In this document: positions 8,103 through 17,344 of the stretch, in pieces
Layout: the number at the start of each line of letters is the position of its first letter
Position numbering within the stretch: the stretch's first letter is position 1
DNA from: Thermoleophilia bacterium
GTDB taxonomy: Bacteria; Actinomycetota; Thermoleophilia; Gaiellales; SKUG01
Direction of reading: 5' to 3'
Assembly: GCA_025964555.1 (NCBI GenBank)
Contig: JAOPYQ010000027.1
Coordinates: forward strand, 1 to 64,000
Length of the DNA: 64,000 bases
The notes under the pieces: model-generated
Told to the model about the DNA's origin: nothing
Database searches by the model: none
Seen by the model: the letters and a program-made list of their open reading frames with translations, nothing else
Position numbers and translations under genes: made by a program

Positions 8103-8737
8103 CTGGCGTCACCAAGTTGGTCGCGGCTGAGACGATCGCGGCGTCCGTCAGGTAGCAAGCATGCGACCAGCATGGCGATCATCGCGGGTACATACACGGG
8201 TCCGAAGATGAGCACCCCGAGGAAGGCGAGCGCAAGCAATGGTGCGAGCGCGACAAGGCGCGCGTACCAGCGGCGGTGCAACAAGGGGTACGCCGTGATC
8301 AAGAGCAGCACGACCGTCTTCACGACTGCCCCCAAGAGCGAGCCTGAATCCGTCTGATCCCAATGAACAGGACACAATCCATCTGATCGGAGCTTGGGGA
8401 CGCACTCGCCACTCAGGTAGGGGTTGTTCACCGGCCATACGAACGACACGCCAGCAGCGACGGTCAGCAGTGCTGCGATCCAGGTCGCCGTGTGTGCACC
8501 CGCACCTCCACGCATCCATCGCGGTGGCGGATAGGACAGAACCTCGCCCCGCCTAGTTGCTGCTACCACGCGAGCCCCACGGTAGAGGCCCAGCAGCCCG
8601 AACACTCCCAGAGCGATTGCCGGGCCCGCGAACACCCACGCGACTGGAGCATTGATTGGCCACGCCCACGCAATGGTGCACACAGCAAGCCCGATGAGGA
8701 CGGAGGGGACGACCACTCGATGCCACGGCGTCGTCAT
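8099..8737 (-). CDS. Multi-pass membrane protein of unknown function
   Basis: The 212-residue protein has five or six hydrophobic helices, for example at residues 8-27, 30-52, 84-104, 130-150 and 155-190. A loop between the third and fourth has two Cys residues (E-C-V-P and G-L-C-P) that could form a disulfide outside the cell. No family is recognised. Start and stop both overlap neighbouring genes by four bases, so it is the second gene of the four-gene operon. A role as a membrane partner of the soluble operon proteins is possible. Confidence 0.75.
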   Translation of the reverse strand: MTTPWHRVVVPSVLIGLAVCTIAWAWPINAPVAWVFAGPAIALGVFGLLGLYRGARVVAATRRGEVLSYPPPRWMRGGAGAHTATWIAALLTVAAGVSFVWPVNNPYLSGECVPKLRSDGLCPVHWDQTDSGSLLGAVVKTVVLLLITAYPLLHRRWYARLVALAPLLALAFLGVLIFGPVYVPAMIAMLVACLLPDGRRDRLSRDQLGDAR

Positions 8738-9441
8738 GCTTCGTACTCGCCTTGCCGCTCATGCCCGGTGTCGAAGTACGCGTTGAGGTACGCCGTGGGC
8801 TCCAGGTCGCTGTCGCGATACAGGGAGAAGATTTCGGCCCCGGACTGCGCTGGGCTGTCAGCCAGCAGGTAGCCCTGCGCGAATCCCAAATAGTTCATGG
8901 ACAACGTGTCGGCGTATTCCTGTGCCTCGACCTCTGCCAGCTTGATTGCCTTATCGATTGAGGGCGACTGCCAGATGGTCACACGCTCCTCGTATGAGCC
9001 GCGCTCCGCGTCGTGGAACACGCACCGAACTGCTGCCCAACCTGCGTTGAAGGCGTGGTCGTCGACACCGAGCAGTCCGAGATGGATCGGTTCGAACACG
9101 AGCGCGTCCCGACCATTGCGGGTGAATCCGAGTTCCAGGTCGAACGCATCAATCCGGGCGAACGGCTCAGAGTACGGAGCCTTCGACCGTGGCCACGGCT
9201 CAGTCGTTGCGTGGGCAATCTGATCCTGCACTCCACTCAACACGGCCATCACCGCCGTGATGAGAGCCTCGTGGACGTTGGTCGTCCAGGAGGGCCAGTC
9301 CGATACATCTGTTCCGCCGAGGAATCCAGTTTCGGGCCACACGATTCCGACGGCGCCAGCGTGTGCCTCTACGCGAAAGGGCGACACGAGACTGAGCCTG
9401 TCGGCTAGGACGGGCGCCAGTTTTTCGACATCAGAGGTCAT
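8734..9441 (-). CDS. Protein with C-terminal DUF4288-like domain
   Basis: The last 100 residues match the DUF4288 pattern as I recall it: Y-E-E-R-V-T-I-W, then A-I-K-L-A-E-V-E-A-Q-E-Y-A, Y-L-G-F-A-Q-G-Y, E-I-F-S-L-Y-R-D-S-D-L-E-P and a final F-D-T-G. The first 130 residues are a separate unknown domain. The start at 9441 is chosen because an AAGGGTGAG ribosome site precedes it. It is the first gene of the four-gene operon, so its promoter should lie between 9442 and the tRNA-derived terminator near 9588. DUF4288 proteins occur near polymorphic toxin loci, but their activity is unknown to me. Confidence 0.75.
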   Translation of the reverse strand: MTSDVEKLAPVLADRLSLVSPFRVEAHAGAVGIVWPETGFLGGTDVSDWPSWTTNVHEALITAVMAVLSGVQDQIAHATTEPWPRSKAPYSEPFARIDAFDLELGFTRNGRDALVFEPIHLGLLGVDDHAFNAGWAAVRCVFHDAERGSYEERVTIWQSPSIDKAIKLAEVEAQEYADTLSMNYLGFAQGYLLADSPAQSGAEIFSLYRDSDLEPTAYLNAYFDTGHERQGEYEA

Positions 9442-9587
9442 CGGCTCACCCTTCCCAACAGCCTTCCCTTCGACGCTGAGCACCATCAGGCGATGTCGAA
9501 AGTCGAGGGGGCGGCGTCGAGCCTATTCAAGAGACCGGGGGGCAAACCGGGGGGCACGCGACATTGGGGCCCTCACCCATGACGCAG

Positions 9588-9613
9588 AAAAACCCCGCCG
9601 GAGCAGGGTTTTT
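9588..9613 (-). terminator. Rho-independent terminator, ancestral terminator of tRNA-Met
   Basis: The hairpin has AAAAACCC and GGGTTTTT outer arms with a GC-rich inner part. Read on the minus strand it lies five bases beyond the tRNA-Met 3' fragment at 9619 and ends in a T-run. It therefore looks like the original terminator of the tRNA gene, now separated from the functional tRNA by the whole island. Confidence 0.75.
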
Positions 9614-9618
9614 CGAGG

Positions 9619-9661
9619 TAGCGGTGGAGGGACTCGAACCCCCGACACGCGGATTATGATT
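9619..9661 (-). repeat. Distal attachment site: 43-bp copy of the tRNA-Met 3' part
   Basis: These 43 bases are identical to 19886-19928, the 3' part of the intact tRNA-Met gene including the anticodon and T-arm. They stop being similar exactly beyond that point. This is the direct repeat left when an integrase inserts an element into a tRNA and restores its 3' end. The fragment lacks the 5' half and cannot make a tRNA. Confidence 0.92.
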
Positions 9662-9766
9662 GCTCGCGAGGCACTTCGGTGCAGCTCGGTAGCTCTCGGT
9701 TTTCCACGGCTACTCGTCGAATTTCGATGATCGGCCTTCGCGCAGTCTCGGGCGATCTCGGCTGGT

Positions 9767-9790
9767 CATGTTCTCATCGTGTTCTCACCC
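9767..9790 (+). repeat. Arm-type integrase binding repeat, left
   Basis: This 24-bp block consists of two TGTTCTCA units 11 bases apart. It matches 19793-19816 in the same orientation with one mismatch. It sits 105 bases inside the left repeat end. Tandem short repeats close to att sites are typical binding sites for the N-terminal domain of tyrosine integrases. Confidence 0.7.
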
Positions 9791-9915
9791 CGCCGCGGAC
9801 GGCGGTGTAGTCGAATGCTAGCGGACCGTGAAGGACTGCTCGGCTCACTTGTCAGCCTGTTGTCCTCAGAGATGCAACCGGACGGACAGAAGCGGTCGCC
9901 CGGACGGACCGGAAA

Positions 9916-10839
9916 ATGGAGCCCGGTTCTTACGCCACTGGGTATACGACCGGCGTGCGAGCACCTGACGACAAGGCGATCACAAGACGGGCCCGTCGCC
10001 TGTTCACGCAGGAGCCGAAGTGGCTCGGCGATGAATCGCTTTTGGCTTCGCTGGACGGCAACCTCGACGGGCGAAAGGCGGTGATGTTGCTTACGGACAA
10101 ACGGGTTCTCGTCGTTCACTTCGAAGGCATTCTGCGGGAACGCCACGTTGATTCGACCAGCTATCTATGGCCGGCGATACTCACCGCCTACCTCGACCGG
10201 CGAGCTGACCACGCGCGCTTCGTACTTGTTCAGGAGAAGAAGGAAGTCGAGTTGGTGACGCCCGATGTTGCCGCCGCCCAACGCTTCATTCGCTTGTTCG
10301 GGCAGACGCGGCCTAAGCGCGACGCATCGAATGCGGACGGCCAGATTGACCCGATGGACGAGGATCAGTTCTGGACGGTCATAGAACATGCCCGAACGTC
10401 CGGCGTAACCACTCCAAGCTCGCTGCGCGCTGCACTCACTGCGCTTGGAGACGACGAGCTGGAGAGGTTTCAGGCTCGTTGGGATGACCTCAAGGATGCT
10501 CTCTATCGCTGGGATCTGTGGGCTGCCGCCTACCTCTTGAACGGCGGATGCTCTGACGATGGCTTCGAGTACTTCCGTTGCTACTTACTCGCGCAAGGTC
10601 GTGATGTTGTGACGCTTTCCATCTCGGATCCCGACGGCCTGGCCGAGGCCGGGTTGGCTCCCGAGGACGATGTCGAGTGGGAGGACTTCTGCTACGTCGC
10701 GGCAGAGGTGTACGAGGGTCGGACCGGCAATGATCTTCCGCGCCGATCAGTAGCAACGATGGACGACCCCGCCGGACACCCTTGGGATGAGGCGGACCTT
10801 CCCGACAGATTCCCTCGACTGCATGCTCGCTACGGCTGA
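9916..10839 (+). CDS. DUF4240 protein with N-terminal PH-like domain
   Basis: The C-terminal part, from about residue 147, fits DUF4240: it begins M-D-E-D-Q-F-W, continues with L-R-A-A-L and F-Q-A-R-W-D-D-L, then W-D-L-W-A-A-A-Y and G-C-S-D-D-G-F-E-Y-F-R. The first 130 residues have a beta-rich segment with L-L-T-D-K-R-V-L-V-V-H that resembles a bacterial PH-like domain. There is no membrane segment. It is the first cargo gene of the tRNA-Met island, on the plus strand. DUF4240 is common in actinobacteria and its role is not known to me. It could be an immunity protein. Confidence 0.8.
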   Translation: MEPGSYATGYTTGVRAPDDKAITRRARRLFTQEPKWLGDESLLASLDGNLDGRKAVMLLTDKRVLVVHFEGILRERHVDSTSYLWPAILTAYLDRRADHARFVLVQEKKEVELVTPDVAAAQRFIRLFGQTRPKRDASNADGQIDPMDEDQFWTVIEHARTSGVTTPSSLRAALTALGDDELERFQARWDDLKDALYRWDLWAAAYLLNGGCSDDGFEYFRCYLLAQGRDVVTLSISDPDGLAEAGLAPEDDVEWEDFCYVAAEVYEGRTGNDLPRRSVATMDDPAGHPWDEADLPDRFPRLHARYG

Positions 10840-11008
10840 GGCTCCGGACTCCGTAGGGCTGCAGGTGCTCAGGCGATTCATCACGTAGCGGAATCTGGTG
10901 CTGACGTGTCCCACTCGGCGCGAGAGCAATGACCAGGTCGTATGCGCAATCTGATCTAGGGTGCCACCGCTCCACTTCGCTTTAGGCTCCGCGGCGGCAC
11001 CCGTCCTG

Positions 11009-12016
11009 TCACACGATGTGTAGTTGTGCGGCGCGTTCGGTCATGTGTCGCCACCGTTCACGTGTGGCTCGCTGCTCGGCTCGGTCCGCGGCTAGATACC
11101 GCGCGATCTCTTCAATGAGGCCGAAGCCGGCGCATCGCTCGCGTTGCGCTTGTTCGAGGGCGTCGGCCAGGCGCTGCTCCAAGTCCTTGGCGCGCTCACG
11201 CTCTTGGCGAACGACTTCGAGGAGTCGATCGAGCTCGCCTACCGGGCGACTGTTGGACATCGCCTGAGCGAGCGTCTCGATCGTCAGTCGGTCAGCCATC
11301 CCGGCTCGGGCGCCTGCCTTGGCGATGGAACGAGCGATCGCGTCGGCGCCGCAGATGTAGGTGACCGTTGCGTACGTGGACCGTGCGTACGCGCCGAGCT
11401 TGTCCACGAGGCGCTCGTACTTCTTCAGCGACAGCTCGACCTCGAACGCATGCAGTCGCTCGTTGATCCGGTCGTAGGTGACGAGGTCAGGCCACATACC
11501 CCGCGCGTCCGCGGTGTCGGGTGCGCCGACCGCCGCGATTCGAAAGCGTGCGTCGCCTCGTTGGTCGATGCGGCGGATCTCACGCTCGGTCAGCAGCAGC
11601 TGCATCGTGGACTGTTCTAGACCGATCGCTGCGTCGACCACTGCGAGGTCGTGTGCTGCGGTAGCGGGAGAGACTCGGGCGCGGGGCAGGTCGAGTCCGG
11701 TCGCTGTAAGCCCCTGGGGCGTCGCAAGATAGATGCGGGCTGAGCGAACACCTTCGTCGTGTCGAACCAGCCCGTGATCGACCAGAACCGCCAATCGCTG
11801 ATAAGCCTTGCTTCGCTGTATCTCGAACCGGCGTATCACCTGCTCTGCCGTCGCCAACCTATGCCGCCCCAACCATCGCGCAATCTCCAAATCGCGCTCC
11901 GTCACTCCAGCCCTAGCCAGCCCGCCCTTGACCTTGCTCTTGACCTTCTCTCTCCTCTCACTCCTCCCCAATTCACTCCCACCCACTACTCCTTCATCAC
12001 TCTCACCTACTCCCAT
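11009..12016 (-). CDS. Replication-relaxation family protein
   Basis: Residues about 38-115 form a winged helix: R-D-L-E-I-A-R-W-L, then A-T-A-E-Q-V-I-R-R-F, then A-Y-Q-R-L-A-V-L-V-D-H-G-L. The central part has the H-D-L-A-V-V-D-A segment of the replication-relaxation family (PF13814), a protein class of mobile elements in Gram-positive bacteria. The C-terminus, from about residue 255, is a charged coiled coil. The ATG at 12016 has GGAGAGG upstream. The first 35 residues are encoded by a purine-rich tract and are low in complexity. It probably initiates or helps rolling-circle-like replication or mobilisation of the island. Confidence 0.8.
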   Translation of the reverse strand: MGVGESDEGVVGGSELGRSERREKVKSKVKGGLARAGVTERDLEIARWLGRHRLATAEQVIRRFEIQRSKAYQRLAVLVDHGLVRHDEGVRSARIYLATPQGLTATGLDLPRARVSPATAAHDLAVVDAAIGLEQSTMQLLLTEREIRRIDQRGDARFRIAAVGAPDTADARGMWPDLVTYDRINERLHAFEVELSLKKYERLVDKLGAYARSTYATVTYICGADAIARSIAKAGARAGMADRLTIETLAQAMSNSRPVGELDRLLEVVRQERERAKDLEQRLADALEQAQRERCAGFGLIEEIARYLAADRAEQRATRERWRHMTERAAQLHIV

Positions 12017-12044
12017 CTCTCACCTCTCCATCCATCCAAGTGGA

Positions 12045-12098
12045 ACCCTTCCTGACCCCTCACTCTCTCTACGTAGGGGGGGAGGGGTCAGGAAGGGT
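12045..12098. repeat. Perfect 17-bp inverted repeat upstream of the replication gene
   Basis: The arm ACCCTTCCTGACCCCTC (12045-12061) is repeated as its exact reverse complement at 12082-12098, with a 20-base loop. It lies 28 bases upstream of the replication-relaxation gene. It could be a replication or transfer origin, a protein binding site or an attenuator. It does not look like a terminator, because no T-run follows on either strand. Confidence 0.75.
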
Positions 12099-12280
12099 GG
12101 AACGACTCGCGCCCTGGACCAATCCAGCATGGGAGCGTGGGATTGACTAGTAGGAGGCGTGGACACTGGCGTGGACGCCCGATCCACCCCGAGATCCACC
12201 GAGAATCAATCGATGGGTAAGCCAGACGGTCCGTTACAAATGTCGCCCTTCACAGACGCCGCTTACACGGAGTCCACCCC

Positions 12281-13717
12281 TCAAGCTTCGACGTTAAGGC
12301 GGCGGCGTGCGGCGTCGGCCGCTTCTTCTCCGCGGCAGGCAGTTCCCGCCAGCGTCGACAGCCGCTGTCGTTCTTCATCGACGTCGAGTGCTGCATGCGC
12401 CGACGCGGTGGACACCACCATGTCGCTGGCGTCGAATAAGCCTTCGAAGATGCCATCTCGGGCACCAGCCCACCTGATCAGGAAGTCCAGCGCGTCGCTG
12501 CGCTCGTGGGCGCAGCACGCTTCGCGGTAGATGTCGTTGGCCGTAGGGAGCAGTAGCTCGGCATCCTGTGCGCGCTCCACCTTCAGCATCCCCTCGGCGA
12601 TGTCGGAGGACATGTCGTGCCAGAGGTCGATGTTGAACTCCTCGGAGAGCGTGTCCATGTCGGCCGCGCTCGCGAGGTCAATCGCACGCAGCAGCGCGTG
12701 CGTCTCGCCCGTGCGGGCGCGGCTGGCACCAGCGATGCACCGCTCCAGCTCTGACCCGTGCTTCACCAGATCGTCGAGGACCTCGACGGCGGCGGCGTCG
12801 TCGAGGCCGGCCACAAGACGGACGACCCGAAGTCGTGTGTTCTCGTCGCCGGCGAGCTCATTGAAGTTCGCAAGTAGGAGATCGGGCCGCAGCTGAGCAG
12901 CGACACGCGCCGCCAGGATCCGCACAGGTCCGCTCGCGTCGACCGAGGAAGCGACAAGCTCCTCAACGTCGGTTCGCTTGCCTCGCCGCCATGCCATGTA
13001 TGCCGGGTTGGACGAGAACCACGACGCCGCCCACCGCGGCTCATCCCGAGCGATGCGCTCAGCGAAGTTCGCATCCACAGCCTCGATCAGCTCCGCGATT
13101 GTGGCGACCTCACGCGACTGATCGGCTCGCTCATGCCGCTGCCGATGACCGGCCCGCTCCTTCTCTGCCACAGCGACACACTGCTCAAGTAGGGCGCGAA
13201 CCTCCGGGTTCGCAGTGCCGTTCATGAGCCGACCCAATGGAGACTCGTCGTCGATGGTGAGAAGCCAAGGCTCGGCGACCATGCGCGCACGAGCCGCAAG
13301 GACCGTCTCGTCATCGATCCAGGTCCCGCAATCGAGGATCGAGTGCCAGCGCTGCCCTGAGACGATGTCGGCGACGAGCGCTGCCCGAGCCTCGCCGTCA
13401 CCACGGACAGCGAGGTAGTTGAGCACGTCGATGGCGACGTCCATGTCCGAGATGTTCTCGTTGACATCCAGCGCCAGAACGTCGACGGCGAGGCGGTGCG
13501 CGGGGGCGCCCGTCATCGCCGCGAGCTCGCCGAGGTAGCTCCCCCAGTCGTTGAAGCACAGGTTCCCTGGACGCTGGGGGTGGGTGATGTGCTCGTGGAT
13601 CACGTCGTAAGCGGCCTCGGGACCCGTATCCCGAGCCCCGAGGTACCCCGCTCCCGTCCCACGCAGAAGCAGGCCAAGCGGATCGGCAAGAGGCGGAAGG
13701 TCCGAAACAAAGGCCAT
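12281..13717 (-). CDS. HEAT-repeat-like alpha-helical protein of unknown function
   Basis: The 478-residue protein is almost entirely helical. It has HEAT-like units such as V-R-I-L-A-A-R-V-A-A-Q-L and R-L-R-V-V-R-L-V-A-G-L followed by A-V-E-V-L-D-D-L. No enzyme motif, signal peptide or membrane segment is seen. The start at MAFVSDLPPLADP (13717) is chosen over 13951, because the extension overlaps the divergent AAA gene and is unlike protein. It shares a 154-base divergent promoter region with the AAA ATPase-subtilase cassette and may be its regulator or adaptor, which is inference from position. Confidence 0.75.
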   Translation of the reverse strand: MAFVSDLPPLADPLGLLLRGTGAGYLGARDTGPEAAYDVIHEHITHPQRPGNLCFNDWGSYLGELAAMTGAPAHRLAVDVLALDVNENISDMDVAIDVLNYLAVRGDGEARAALVADIVSGQRWHSILDCGTWIDDETVLAARARMVAEPWLLTIDDESPLGRLMNGTANPEVRALLEQCVAVAEKERAGHRQRHERADQSREVATIAELIEAVDANFAERIARDEPRWAASWFSSNPAYMAWRRGKRTDVEELVASSVDASGPVRILAARVAAQLRPDLLLANFNELAGDENTRLRVVRLVAGLDDAAAVEVLDDLVKHGSELERCIAGASRARTGETHALLRAIDLASAADMDTLSEEFNIDLWHDMSSDIAEGMLKVERAQDAELLLPTANDIYREACCAHERSDALDFLIRWAGARDGIFEGLFDASDMVVSTASAHAALDVDEERQRLSTLAGTACRGEEAADAARRRLNVEA

Positions 13718-13871
13718 CGCCGTACCGTACCGCGACGAGGCACGCCTCACACACCGACAGTCCCATGCCGCCCGCCACGGACGACCGGGCAAAGTGCAAG
13801 AATCTCCCCTCGCGGGAACATCCCGGGGCGACTGGCATGCCGCGAGTTCTCGCAGCAGGAGTAGGAGTAGC

Positions 13872-14852
13872 GTGGCCCGGGCCGACCAGATAAAAGCGCT
13901 TGTCGAGAGCCACTTCAGTGGCGATGAGCAGCGGTTCCAGGCAACCGCCATCCAAGTTGCGGCCTCCGCCGCGCGTCAAGGCCACACGCGCTTTGCCCGC
14001 GAGCTCCGGGCGCTCATCGATGCCGCGGAAGAGAACGCGTCACAGCGATCTTTCAAGCCAGTCCCAGTAGTCCAGCCGCGAGGTGAGCTTTCGGGCTTGA
14101 TGGCTGTCACCTATCCAAAGACCCGATTCCGCGACATGGTCCTCGACAAGGAATTAGGCGGACGGCTTGAGCGAGTGCTCGTGGAGCAACGCCAGAACGA
14201 CAAGCTTCGATCTCACGGCCTAGAACCTCGACGCAAGCTGTTGTTCAAGGGCGCACCTGGAAACGGCAAGACCATGACTGCCCATGCGCTCGCCGGGGAG
14301 CTCAAACTCCCGCTCTTCAGCATTCAGCTGGATGGATTGATTACAAAGTACTTGGGCGAGACAGCCGCGAAGCTTCGCCTGATCTTCGACGCGATTGCGG
14401 GCACTAGGGCCGTCTATCTGTTCGACGAATTCGACGCCATCGGCGCGCGTCGTGACACGGGTGGCGATGTCGGCGAAATACGCCGAGTGCTCAACACGTT
14501 CCTCCAGTTCCTAGAGCAGGACGACTCGGACAGTCTTGTCATCGGCGCAACCAACTACGCGGATCTCCTTGATGACGCCTTGTTCCGACGTTTTGACGAT
14601 GTCATCGAATTTTCGATGCCGGACGACACGCTCGTTCGGCGCATCATTGAAGAACGGCTCGCAGGCTTCACCCTTCGCCAAACCGGCTGGTCAGGAGTCA
14701 CCAAGTCAGCTCGCGGACTCAGCTTCGCCGAAATTGTTCACGCGAGCGAGGACGCCGCAAAGGAAGCACTGCTGTCAGGCACGGTGAGCGTGTCAACAAC
14801 TCAGCTAACCCGAGCTCTGTCCGTGCGTCGTGAGACGCGTCCTCAGTCGTAG
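13872..14852 (+). CDS. AAA-family ATPase, partner of the subtilase
   Basis: This is a classic AAA ATPase of 326 residues. Walker A is G-A-P-G-N-G-K-T at residues 127-134, Walker B is Y-L-F-D-E-F-D with Asp185 and Glu186, the sensor-1 segment is I-G-A-T-N-Y, and arginine fingers lie in A-L-F-R-R-F-D. The first 100 residues are a helical adaptor. The GTG at 13872 is preferred because AGGAG repeats lie just before it. It ends 9 bases before the subtilase gene, so the two are co-expressed. AAA-subtilase gene pairs are widespread in bacteria. The ATPase probably senses or remodels a target for the protease. Confidence 0.9.
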   Translation: MARADQIKALVESHFSGDEQRFQATAIQVAASAARQGHTRFARELRALIDAAEENASQRSFKPVPVVQPRGELSGLMAVTYPKTRFRDMVLDKELGGRLERVLVEQRQNDKLRSHGLEPRRKLLFKGAPGNGKTMTAHALAGELKLPLFSIQLDGLITKYLGETAAKLRLIFDAIAGTRAVYLFDEFDAIGARRDTGGDVGEIRRVLNTFLQFLEQDDSDSLVIGATNYADLLDDALFRRFDDVIEFSMPDDTLVRRIIEERLAGFTLRQTGWSGVTKSARGLSFAEIVHASEDAAKEALLSGTVSVSTTQLTRALSVRRETRPQS

Positions 14853-14861
14853 AAGCACGCA

Positions 14862-17327
14862 TTGCCCGCTGACCGAGATCACATATTCGTCGACCAGGGC
14901 ACTGGGGTATTCGACTACAACCCGCCTGGGGGCGGCACTCCCCCTCCGACGCCTGTTCGAGACCGGCGCGAGCATGGCACCAAGCTGAGCCGAGAACTCG
15001 ACGCCGCTTGGAGAGAGTCGGTAGCTCGTCGCCAAGCGAGCCAGATGGCGTCGCAGGCGTCGGCGGGCGTCTACCTTCAGTTTGAGAGCGACAGCGACCA
15101 CGACCTAGCGCTGAAGAGCCTCGACCTCCCTAGCCTCGGCGTCCAACTTCGAGCGGTGCGCGACATCGACGGACAGCAAATTGCCACCGTTTTCGTCCCG
15201 GAACGGTCCATCGCCCGGTTCGCCAAGAAGTTCGAGGACTACGTCAACGAGAATGACAGCCGATGGGGCACTCCCAAGAATCGGCTGCTTGCTGAGAGCA
15301 TCAAGGACATCCACCTCGCCACCGTGAGGTCATTCTGGACCGATACCGACGACCAATTTCCTGGCGCGGGGGAGCTGGCGTGGTGGGAGGTGTGGCTCGA
15401 CGGTGGCGACGAGTCCGCGGAGGCATTTAGAGCATTTGCCGAGCGCGAAGGGCTCCAGATCGGACAGCGCGCGTTGCGCTTCGTAGATCGAGTGGTGGTG
15501 CTCGTCTACTGCGTGCCAGAGCAGATGGCAAAAGCCCTTGAGCAGGTGGATGCGTTGGCTGAACTTAGGCGCGCCAAGCATTCCGCCCGTTTCTTCCAGG
15601 ACATCAGTACGGTCGAGCAGCATGGTTGGTCTGACGCGCTGCTCGCGCGCACGACAATGGCAGGAGACGACGCGCCGGCGGTCTGCATCTTGGACAGCGG
15701 GGTGACCAACTCCCATCCCCTGCTCGCCGATTCGCTAGCAACTGCTGATTGCCACGTGGCCGTTACCGGATGGCCATCGCAGGATCGAGATGGCCACGGC
15801 ACCGAGATGGCGGGCCTCGCGTTGTGGGGAGACCTCGCATCAACGGTTGAGTCAGCCCATCCAATCCAACTTCATCATCGACTGGAGTCGGCAAAGATCT
15901 ACGATGAGGCCCTCCAGTCAGCGGACCCGGAGCTGTTCGGCGCGATCACACTTGCTGGCGTGTCCCTCACCGAGGTACAGGCACCTCACCGGCAACGTGT
16001 GTTCGGGCTTGCCGTCACCGCCGATGACAAGGGTCGAGACAACGGCTCACCCTCTTCATGGTCAGCCGCGTTGGACAACATCGCGGCAGGTGTGGATACA
16101 GCGGATGAACACCGCAGGCTGATCCTGGTCAGCGCCGGCAACAACCGACCAGCCAACGCCGACGAGTACCCCGACGCGCTGTTCACGAGTGGAGTCCACG
16201 ACCCTGCCCAGAGTTGGAACGCAGTCACCGTCGGCGCGATGACGGAACTTGACCGCATCGAAGAGACGGCACTCGATGGTTGGGAGCCATTGGCTGAGGT
16301 CGGCGATGTCGCGCCGATGAGCACGTCGTCTGCCAGCTGGGAGGCCCAGTGGCCGATCAAGCCCGAGATCGTTATGGAGGGCGGGAACTTCGCACGCTCG
16401 CCAGGCGGCGACATCGATGCCGCGGATTCTCTGTCGGTGTTGACCACGCATTCCCGACCGGACCAGCGCCTGTTTGCGACGACGAATGGGACAAGTGCCG
16501 CATGCGCAACCGCTGCGGGATTGGCTGCAGACATCGTCGCGCAGTATCCAACAGCATGGGCCGAGACCATCCGGGGCCTCGTCGTGCACTCGGCGCGCTG
16601 GACACCGGCCATGCTCCAGAAGCTCGGTGGCGTCGCTGGGATGACACAGCGCGAGCGCCTAGTACGCGTTTTTGGATTCGGTGTGCCCAGCCGGGAACGC
16701 GCGCTGAAGAGCGCGGCCAGTGAGGTGACGCTCGTGGCCGAGCGCGCGATCCAGCCTTACAAGAAGGACGGATCGCGCACCAAGATGAATCATCTGCACC
16801 TGCACGATCTCCCGTGGCCCCGGGAAGCACTGTTGGCGCTTGGAGAGCATGATGTCCGGCTCCGCGTGACCCTGTCCTACTTCGTTGAGGCAAATCCCGC
16901 TCGGCGGGGGTGGGCGCACCGCCACCGTTATGCCTCTCATGCCCTGCGATTCGACGTCAAGCGCTCCAGCGAATCCGTGGCACAGTTCGGCGAACGGATG
17001 CTGAAGCTCGCTCGCGACGAGGATGCAGGAAGTCGGGCAACAGCACCGGGCGATGACTGGTACCTCGGGTACCGGGCTCGACATCGCGGCTCGATTCACC
17101 AAGACATCCTGACGGTGTCTGCAGCGGAGCTGGCGAGTCAAGGAATGATTGGCATCGCGCCAGTGGTCGGCTGGTGGCGCGAGGCACCGAGTCACGGCCG
17201 CTACGACGACGTCGCTCGATACTCGCTCATCGTCTCCATAGAGACTGATGCTCAGGAAGTAGACCTGTATCAAGAGGTCCTCGCGAACATCCGTGTGCCA
17301 GTCCAGGTCGCCGTCGAGACCGAATAG
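14862..17327 (+). CDS. S8 family (subtilisin-like) serine peptidase, cytoplasmic
   Basis: The 821-residue protein has a complete subtilase active site: Asp278 in I-L-D-S-G-V, His312 in D-G-H-G-T-E, oxyanion Asn427 in S-A-G-N-N and Ser545 in N-G-T-S-A-A. There is no signal peptide, so it should act in the cytoplasm. About 270 residues precede the catalytic domain and about 200 follow it. The start is a TTG with purines upstream, 9 bases after the AAA gene. An N-terminal D-R-R-E-H-G-T-K-L-S-R-E-L segment resembles other ATPase-linked subtilases I have seen. It is likely the effector of the cassette and degrades proteins when triggered. Confidence 0.92.
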   Translation: MPADRDHIFVDQGTGVFDYNPPGGGTPPPTPVRDRREHGTKLSRELDAAWRESVARRQASQMASQASAGVYLQFESDSDHDLALKSLDLPSLGVQLRAVRDIDGQQIATVFVPERSIARFAKKFEDYVNENDSRWGTPKNRLLAESIKDIHLATVRSFWTDTDDQFPGAGELAWWEVWLDGGDESAEAFRAFAEREGLQIGQRALRFVDRVVVLVYCVPEQMAKALEQVDALAELRRAKHSARFFQDISTVEQHGWSDALLARTTMAGDDAPAVCILDSGVTNSHPLLADSLATADCHVAVTGWPSQDRDGHGTEMAGLALWGDLASTVESAHPIQLHHRLESAKIYDEALQSADPELFGAITLAGVSLTEVQAPHRQRVFGLAVTADDKGRDNGSPSSWSAALDNIAAGVDTADEHRRLILVSAGNNRPANADEYPDALFTSGVHDPAQSWNAVTVGAMTELDRIEETALDGWEPLAEVGDVAPMSTSSASWEAQWPIKPEIVMEGGNFARSPGGDIDAADSLSVLTTHSRPDQRLFATTNGTSAACATAAGLAADIVAQYPTAWAETIRGLVVHSARWTPAMLQKLGGVAGMTQRERLVRVFGFGVPSRERALKSAASEVTLVAERAIQPYKKDGSRTKMNHLHLHDLPWPREALLALGEHDVRLRVTLSYFVEANPARRGWAHRHRYASHALRFDVKRSSESVAQFGERMLKLARDEDAGSRATAPGDDWYLGYRARHRGSIHQDILTVSAAELASQGMIGIAPVVGWWREAPSHGRYDDVARYSLIVSIETDAQEVDLYQEVLANIRVPVQVAVETE

Positions 17328-17344
17328 GCAGGGGACCGATTGAC

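Larger units (their letters stand above)
9442..9915. other. Gene-free left boundary of the tRNA-Met island
   Basis: Apart from the terminator, the tRNA 3' fragment and the arm-type repeat listed separately, I see no gene here. It is the junction between the four-gene operon on the left and the first cargo gene of the island. Confidence 0.6.

Noticed and set aside
9619-9661. A second tRNA-Met gene
   Set aside because: Only the 3' part is present. The 5' half beyond 9661 diverges completely, so no acceptor or D-arm can form.
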